Part shown: positions 11,001 to 20,000 of the stretch, one piece after another
Numbering within the stretch: position 1 is the first letter of the stretch
How the letters are laid out: each line of letters begins with the position of its first letter
DNA from: Bactericera cockerelli
Taxonomy: Eukaryota; Arthropoda; Insecta; Hemiptera; Triozidae
Assembly: GCA_024516035.1 (NCBI GenBank)
Contig: CM044958.1
Span: 24,993,900-25,057,899 of the forward strand
Direction: 5' to 3'
DNA: 64,000 nt
Made by a program: the position numbers and the translations under genes
The notes under the pieces: generated by a model
Seen by the model: the letters and a program-made list of their open reading frames with translations, nothing else
What the model was told of the DNA's origin: nothing
The model's database searches: none

Positions 11001-14000
11001 ATTTATTGGCTTTAGTAAAAACCGCTAAACATTATTGTTTGATGGAGTATATTACTGGGTTGGCAAAAATAAAGTTTGGACTGTTTTGTTCTTTATAGAT
11101 TACTGTAATTTTAATCTTTCAAGTTTACCTTGGTGATAGTAAGCACCAGGTCAGTGGATGTGACATACTGACTCAGCTTGCCTTCTATCTTGTAGCCAAT
11201 CACTTCAGGTCAGAAGCAGGGAAATGGCCTGCCCCAGCATTACCGCCTCAGCTTCGATTCCTGTGGGTAATTCAAAATAATGGTTCCAACGTTTACCTTT
11301 TTCTTTTTAATGGATAAAATATTTCGACAATTAATAAACACAAAAATGGACACAATACTCAGAAGTAGTAAATAAGAGACTTTAAAAGTTACTTTATGGA
11401 AAAACTATTGTCAGAGAAAATAAGTTACTTCATATCATGCCAAGTCTCTATTATTTTGCCAAAGTCTAAAAATTGACCCCCCCCCCCTCAAAAAAGCCAT
11501 ATTTATAACCTTTCAGGTAATTGTAAGTCAAAACCAACCCAATTCGGCGAACCTTAGCATTAGAAAAATGGAAGGTAGTCAAAACCAGCCTCGTAAAATT
11601 AAAAATCCACTATCAATTAGTACACCAAATTTCAACTTTTTGAGATGGATGTACTGGCTTCAAACTATAGGAGACAATAATCAGTATGAAAAGAAAATAA
11701 TAATAATATCGCCTTGTTTATACTGCCCAGTTAGGACTATTATTCCAGTAGTAAGCTCAAGACATATTATTATGTGGTAAAAATCCCAAATGGGAGGATA
11801 ACTTGTCATTTCCCGGCGACCTCTGGAAACTATGGATTCACAGAGTGCCGATTTTGAATTTTGATTTTATTTTGTTACTTGTATTAGGGGTTGTTAACGT
11901 CGCCTCAACTGCCAGTCCATTATCACGAGTGGGGTTTGCAACCACTCCATTTCGCAGGAAACCACAAACCCGCGTACTCACACTTGATCACCAGCCGGAG
12001 TGGGGCCAGATGAGAATGCTTTGCGTCCCACGCAGAAAGATGAATGGTCACCCATCCAAGTCTTAACCTCGCTGGATGTCGCTTAACTTCGGTGTTCTGA
12101 AGGGAACCGGTGTATTCAACATGCCATCGACGCTGGCTACAGAGTGCCTATTGAAATTTAGATTGTATTTGTACTGTATACAGGTGTTGCATACCTCCGA
12201 CTCCCCAGCCCACAACTCCCAATCCATTGATCATAGTAGTGTGGGAGTCAGTGCCCACCACAGAGTCGGGATACAGGGTGTCTCCATCAGTGAACACCAC
12301 CCGGGCCAGGTACTCTAGGTTCACTTGATGCACAATGCCGGAGCCTGGGGGCACAATGAGCATGTTACGGAATGCTTTGGCTCCCCACTGCAAGAGAGAA
12401 GGAGTTACTTAATAACATACGATGACGTTTGGATCAGGGTGTGACTATGTTGAGCTTTTTCACACAAATAAAACTATGATACTTTCAGTTCAAATTTAAT
12501 TAAATCAAGAAGGTAGTACGATAACAATAATCCTGAAAATTATCCTGAAAATTTACTTTTGTGTAATTTACTCATATTTAAATTACCAAGGTAGTATGTG
12601 TATAAAAAATCTCACCTTCAGAAATTTGAATCTCTCTCCGTTTCTTTGGAACTCAATATTTTCATTTTTCTCAAGTGCACCAGATCTGAAAAATAAAACA
12701 ATTTGAAATTCACTAAACTTGGATAATTAGAGACATAAAACCCATGAACCTCCTACCTGAATTTGAGTTTTATCTCATCACAATCCAAATAAAAATAAAG
12801 CTTCATCTGAATTGTTTACAAGTAAATTAATTAACTACTAAGAATTTCCAACACTGTGCATTACTGTGCATACAAGGAGGCTAAATTAGTATAATCATAA
12901 GTGCAGTAAACTGAATTAAATTATTTTACAGGGTTCGCCAAAAAAAAAAAGTCACTCGAAATATCTAGAGAACAAATTCAAAATTTGAAAATTCTGATAC
13001 GCGTGTACAATTATATCAAGGGGGAAACTTTTCTACTGGGTTTTGGTTTTTATTTATTTGGCATTAACAGAGGTGGGCCCACGGTGTTCAACTTTGGAAT
13101 CTTAAATGGAACCAACCTGTTTGTGATACATTTCTGGAAAGTAGTTTCCATTAAAAGTACATATTTTGAGACAAGTTTGAATTTTTTAAACAAACCCAGG
13201 TGCAGAGATATCGTACATGGAATTTCAGCAATTTTTTTTTATTTTGGACTGACAAACATGACATATTAGGGTGGCCCTTATTTTTGAAGGTCGGAAATCG
13301 AAGGAGCTCCCCCCCCAAAGTGGTTCCAATTCATGAGAAAAAAATTGCTAAAAAGTTTCAGCTCGATCAGAAAACGTTAACACGTGCCGCCAGGAGCTTA
13401 AAGTTTAGATGTCCTAATTGAAGGGGCAATATACGTTTTCCCGCACTTTTTTGTTGATTTGCTCTGTAATAGATCAACTTGGAATAAAAATTCAAAAAGT
13501 GATAGAATTGTAACAAAATTATCTAATACATTTATTCCTATCAAATTAACTCTCAAACAAACAGTTTCTGGGCAAATCAATAACAAAGTCAGATTTTTGC
13601 TCTACCCCTCTGTATCTCGCTAGCAAAACTATAAAATGCGTCTGGATAATGAAAAAAATCAAAGATAATTAAAGAAAGCAAGTAAGTTCAATTATTTTAT
13701 ACAAACAAAATACAGTTCTTTTATTTTTTTAATCGATAATAAGTACAAAATAATATTGAATAATGGATATATTTACCAGTATACCGATTTCCGTTTTTTT
13801 GCTGTCAGGATACCTTCTTCTGTAGTCATTTACTACTTGCCAGCCTCTGTGGCGTAACGGTTATGATGACTTCCCGTAGTCCAGAGATCCCTAGTTTGAT
13901 CCCCGGTTTGGGCAGAATTTTTGCATAGAAAATTCTGTTCCCTCCGAACACGAGAGGTTGGCATTTCCAGCCCTACCCAGGGTGAGTGAGGTTAATGTGG

Positions 14001-17000
14001 GTAGCTGGTACGATTCCCAGCGATAAAGGGTAAAACCCTCGACTATCTCAAATCAGGACATTAAAACCAAGTAGAATCAATGGACATGAAAGGAGCCTAA
14101 ACATTGGATCTGGGCGTCCATATATTCCTCTCACCACCGTGATATAAGTATTTATGCCTGTCGCACGGGCACAGAATTATTATTACTTTAATAATGAACT
14201 GATCTTCATTTTTAGTAAGTATGTTATTATACTCATCCATTAATTTTACTCCCCTTTCTGCTGTACCATTAACAACTTTGAGATGTTTCAAGAAGTTTTT
14301 TCCTTCAAGGTAATCTTCATTCGTTGACCAGGATGTTGGCGGGTACTTTAAGAATGATGTGTTTTGATCTAATCTTTTTGAAGAAAGTTTTTGTTTCTCG
14401 TGAAACCAAAAATTCTAGATTTTTTTTCACTAAAGTTGCAAGTTGGGTTACTTTGCATTCATATTTTTTATTTGTATCCTTCTCATAATCAATAACCATC
14501 TTCGTTTCATATTAGATGGTACCTCTTCATCAAAGAATGCTGGACCTACAAGCTTCTTGGCCTAACTACCACAGATGGTTAACAATCTTTTCAGTAGCAG
14601 CCATATCCTTATCTATGTTTTGGAAGCTGATGATTTTTTTTTACAATTTAAGTCTCCCTTTGGTGCTTTAATTACCTTGGGAGCTTTATACCAAGCTTCA
14701 ACATATACTGCCACGATAAAAAGACATTTATTTTTGTGTTAGAAATAACGTTAGCACATATTCTATTGTACAAATTTTTAAAAAGATGCTATTAAGGAAT
14801 ATAGAAATTAATATAAAAAAATAATTATAGTTTAAAAAATAACACTTTCATTAGCGGTTGAAAAACGAACTCAAGAAAAAATTATCAACTAGAACGGATA
14901 CTGGATTGATGATAAGAAAAGAGAAGGTAATTTAAAGAAAGCCAAGTGTTTCACAGCCTTGTTATTTGGTAGCCATGAAACCGGAGCTACTGTAGTCGTT
15001 TTGTGGTCTGTGTTGAAGCCTGTCCATTGTCCATCCCGTAGTATGCCTCCCTTCTGATGAGCGAGAAGTGACACAATACTTCCCATTTAGGAGTTGGGTC
15101 ACACGAGTGCACCGAAAGGTATCAGTTACAAACAACTGTAACCAAATTTTTATTACAAATTTTAGTCGGCGTGGGAGTTCGAACCCAGGGCCTTCCGCAT
15201 AGCAAGCGAGTGCTTAACCACAAAAATTATAAAGGGGGTGAAATTATTACATGAGCAATTGAGTTAATACGTAATAACATATTACTAATAATGTAGATCA
15301 AAAACAGTTCAATATTCAAATAGTAAAAGACTACAGAACAAGGCATCCTGACAGGAAGAAACAGATATTGGTACATTAGTAAATATAACATTATTCAATA
15401 TTATTTTGTTCTTATTACTGATTAAAAATATGAAAAAACTGTATTTTGTTTGTATAAAATAATTGAACTTATCTGCTTTCTTTAATTATCTTGGATATTT
15501 TTTTTTATCTAGACGTATTTTTTTATTATTATTATTATTATTTTTTTTTTTTCTTCTTAGTCATAAGTTAGATAGGGTGACTATGTTTTATACATTTTTA
15601 ATGTCTAATAAACAATGAATATACTATACTATACTATTTTACAGTTTTGCTAGCGAGATACAGAGGGGTAGAGCAAAAATCTGCCTTTGTTATTGATTTG
15701 CCAAGGAACTGTTGGTTTAAGAGGAAATTTGATGAGAATAAATTTGTTAGATAGTTTTGTTACAATTTTATCACTTTTTGAATTTTTATTCTAAGTTGAT
15801 CTATTACAGAGAAAATTAACAAAAAGTGCGGAAAAACGTATATTGCCCCTTCAATTAGCATATCTAAACTTTAAGCTCCCGGCGGCACGTGTTAACAATT
15901 TCCGATCGAGCTAAAACTTTATAGGTATCATTTTTTTATGAATTGGAACCATTTGAGGGGGGGAGCTCAGAAAAATACTCGGATTTTTTTCTCACCTCTA
16001 TAGCTAAGGGCCACCCTAATGACATATAGCATTTATTTAGCACAAATTATACTCGAAAGAAGAAAGCAGAAGCATCACTCACGAGCGAGAGAAGTCCACT
16101 TGCACCGAGTGGTCAATGACCAGGTCAGAGGGACAGATGGGGTTAATCTTCTGAGGATCTCCCTGCAAGGTCTTCACAGCATCCCGCATAGCGGCAAAGT
16201 CCACCACTGCCGGCACTCCTGTTAGGTCCTGCAGGATAACCCGCGCTGGCTTGAATGGCACCTCCACCTAATAGAAAATAATGTCATTCAATATTACATT
16301 TCATAGTGACCGACCTCAGTAGCTTGATCGATAAGGCGGCGGACTTGCAACCTGGAGGTCGGTGGTTCAAGTCCCGGTTTCAGCGTAGATTTAGTAGAGC
16401 GAGTTTGAGTAGTTGTGATATCACGAAAATGATTAACACAAATATGATAACTCCTTTTTTTTATTACATTTCATAGTGTATCTAGATTTATGTTTATTGC
16501 ATGTCAATCAGACCAGTAGGTGGAAGTATTGCTATTTCCAACATGAGAGTTTATTATTGTTTATAAGCAGTTGTGGTAATGGCTAGGTATTTTTCATAAA
16601 TTGAACCTAGTATGGAATATCAAAAAATTGTGATATCTCCTAGAAAGAAATTACATTTTGCATTACATGCGTTTGAAGTGTTTGAATCAGATGGAATCAG
16701 TGATTGAGTGATTCCAATGTTGAGCTAAAAAATAAATACATGAAAGTGTTCCTGCTTGAGCATTGAGGTCTACTTTTTACAGACTTGATGATATCTACCT
16801 CAAAAGTTAAATGTATGATGAATTTGATGCAAAAGTATTCCAATGAGGGTCCCATTTTTTATCGCAATTATATGCTATGTTATTGTATACTCGTATATGC
16901 TATATGCATTGCATATTTATGCTATGTTATTCCTTTAGAATCAAATAAGATTAAATCTAACAGACTAAATAATTGTTTTGCAACATTGTCCATTCAAAAT

Positions 17001-20000
17001 TCGAGACGAAATGTTGCGTAACGTTTCGCGTCAAATGTTGCTCCAAGTGTGATGCCACCTTAAGAAATTAAAATTCTCTTGATCAACACCATTTAGTACA
17101 ACTTGTTTGTAGTTGTAGTAAATAATGTTGGTCTCCCGAGCTCAAGAAATGATTTTTTTAGAGTAGAGAACCATTTCCTAGAATGTTACTTTATTAGCAT
17201 TATCTTAAGCTCAGTAGCTTGATTGCACAAGTTTGGTAAAAATTTAGCAGCATGAGTTTGAGTAGTTGTGACATCACAAAAGTAATAAACACAAATATAA
17301 TAACTCTTTTTAAATTTACTTTTGAATTAGTATATTGACGTCATTTTTCCCTATTTTATTTTGGTTGTACAAGCTCAGCCTCACCCCTCCTTCCACCCGT
17401 TGGTTGGTCTCCCAGTTGAGGATCTTCTCTACATGGTTTGCTTTCACTTGGAAGTTATCGCAGTTTCGGACGGCAGACTCCAAAAGAACTCTGATGGAAA
17501 ATGGAAGCTTCTCTGAAAAAGGATTGATTTTGAAAATGATCAAGGTTTAATAACCACTAGTAGTATTCATAAAATATAAAAATGAGGATGTGTGTTTTTG
17601 TATATTTCTTTTCATTCTTCTTCATCTTCAATTATTATTATTATTATATTACGCACTATTAGGTAATGACAAAGTTCAATATTCACAGTACAATAGAGTG
17701 AAATTATAATAAAAAAAAATAGATTGAATAAAGAAACAAGAACAAAAAAGAGAATAAAGCTAACGTCCTATGTAAAGGGTGAGGTTATTGCCTGTGGCAA
17801 TCTCTTCCACCCAGCCCTTCTTCAATTTGTTATACAGGTATATAAATAAGAATTGCTTTGATAGATTTAAATTAGTTACCCACCTATTTTATTTATAGGT
17901 ATTAATTTTTTTTTAGTCACAAATGGGCAGACTCTGTGCTAACTAAATTACAATATTTACCCTAAGTAATGGTCATTAACAAAATATAATAATTAATATA
18001 TACTTAACATAATAATAGAGTCTCACCATAATTGTCACCCAAGCTAGGAAGGTCATAGTAGTTGTAAGTTTTATCACCCACACTCAAAGTTTTCTTCAGG
18101 TGAGCATATGGATTCTCTGAAATAGGAAAATGGAGAAAACTAAATATTAGATAAGTACTTTATTATAAATTTTGCTGGACGTACTAGAGGCATATGATTC
18201 AATAACTTTTCTGGAAACATAAATTTCTAATGGGAGACATGTAGAGTAGGTACATAGTTTGGTACTAGGTAGAGCACCAGAAATATTCCTTACACATTTA
18301 GGCAAATGAAATATCTTTATACACACAAGTATTTATTTTTCTGTTTCTTTTACCATAGAGGGAGAACAATAATAATAGAGAAAGTGATAAGCAAAACATA
18401 TAGCACCATAAAATTAATCAACATTTTACATTAAAAGAAGCCATGCTTTTTGTATTTCATTTCCTTGTATATAGTTTAATATTAACCTTTTGATGGCCAC
18501 AATCTACTGAATGGCATCATAGTAATGTAATTTTTTTTTTTTTTAATTAAGATTAAAAGCAATAATTTAAATAAGAAATATGAAAATATAATTGAGCTAA
18601 ATAGAATAATTTTAATAATATCTAAATTTTAAGAATTAAAAAATCTAATAATTTCAACAGTCACCTTTTAGATCAGATTCAGATCACCTCTTTAATTCTA
18701 CTAATATATATTATATATCTTTTTAATCATGTTCCAATGCAACTTGGTATTGTTGCAATTACATGAACTATTTTGAGGGTTAAAGATAATTACATAAAAG
18801 GGTTTACTATATCTTTACAAATAACTTAAATTTTTTCCAAATTTAAGCTTAAATCTAATTTAGAAGAGTGTTGATTAAATAGCAACATAGCTGATACTAT
18901 AGGTGAGCTTAAATTTTCTGGAGCACACGAACTATTTCTAATGTAGAAAAGTAAGGGTTTCCCCTTGTTTTCAGTTGTACTACAGGATCCCTGATGCTGA
19001 TGTCCTCAGAGAGCTGAGAGGGTATTTATTATAATGGCAACTCTTCAACTTTCATTAGGAAATTTACACACAATTTAAAGAAGGGAAGAAGGTGAAAATT
19101 TGAGTTTTGGAAAAACACTTTACATGATGTGCCAGATCTGCTTAGTTAGTTTGTTTGTTCAGTTGTTGATTTGACAATAAGTTGATTTGTTCCGGGAACA
19201 ACCTGTACATGTGTGATATAATAGTCTCTGATAGTTTCTTTGAGCAGTCATTCCCATATCTAGGTCTGTGTTCCATCAGGTCCACATAAGAGATAGCCTC
19301 AAGCCCATAAGAGAAGAGATTATAATTTTATAACTCATGTATAATTTACACATCTTTTACACTGTGCAAGGAACCAACTGAGCTCAAGTGGGTAATAGAG
19401 AATTAGGTAACAAAATAATATTATAAAACAATATTTGCTGACAAAATATTAATGTTTTAGCTTCATCTTGAAAGTACATTTTATACAACAAAGGGTTAAA
19501 ACTTTTGCTCAAAGTTCAATTATTTGAAAAATCATTAATTATCAATTGTATACACAGCAATATAGAGGAGTAATGTGCAAAGACTGACCTCGAATTCAAT
19601 CAAATGTAGACTATGGAAATGAACCATTGTAAAATCACTAAAATTAGTATCAGTGCACCTTACAATATTGGCTAGGCGGTGTGATATTTCACAGATAAGA
19701 CTGTGTACCTTGTATTTACATGAATTAGAGAAAAGTGTTTTATTTGCTCTGAAGCCTAACACATTCCTGTTTCTTTTCAAATAGAAGTGTCAACAGTGCA
19801 ATAAATAAACTGTATTATCCTGGAATCAGGTTGGTATGTTGAGAGACTAAAGTATAATCCCTATTTTTTAAGTTCTGTTAATTTATTGGTTGGTTATTTT
19901 CAAGATTATTAAATATCATCATTGTTCATTTGTATGTGTGGTTAAATTTCTCAGGTTTTTAAATTTTAGTAAGATGATCTTTTATTTAAAAGAAGTTATT

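Larger units (their letters stand above)
13266..16018. mobile_element. Long-inverted-repeat (foldback) DNA element with 8-bp target duplication
   Basis: The left end TTAGGGTGGCCC and right end GGGCCACCCTA face each other. Inverted arms of roughly 500-690 bp follow (13266 to about 13830 and about 15330 to 16018), matching in many blocks such as the string AGCTTAAAGTTTAGAT and its complement. Target duplication ATGACATA occurs at 13258-13265 and 16019-16026. The core holds protein-like fragments on the minus strand and two SINE pieces. The superfamily is uncertain; an 8-bp duplication is compatible with hAT, P or Merlin types. It sits in IRP1 intron 4, with its right end only 65 bp from exon 4. 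Confidence 0.88.
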
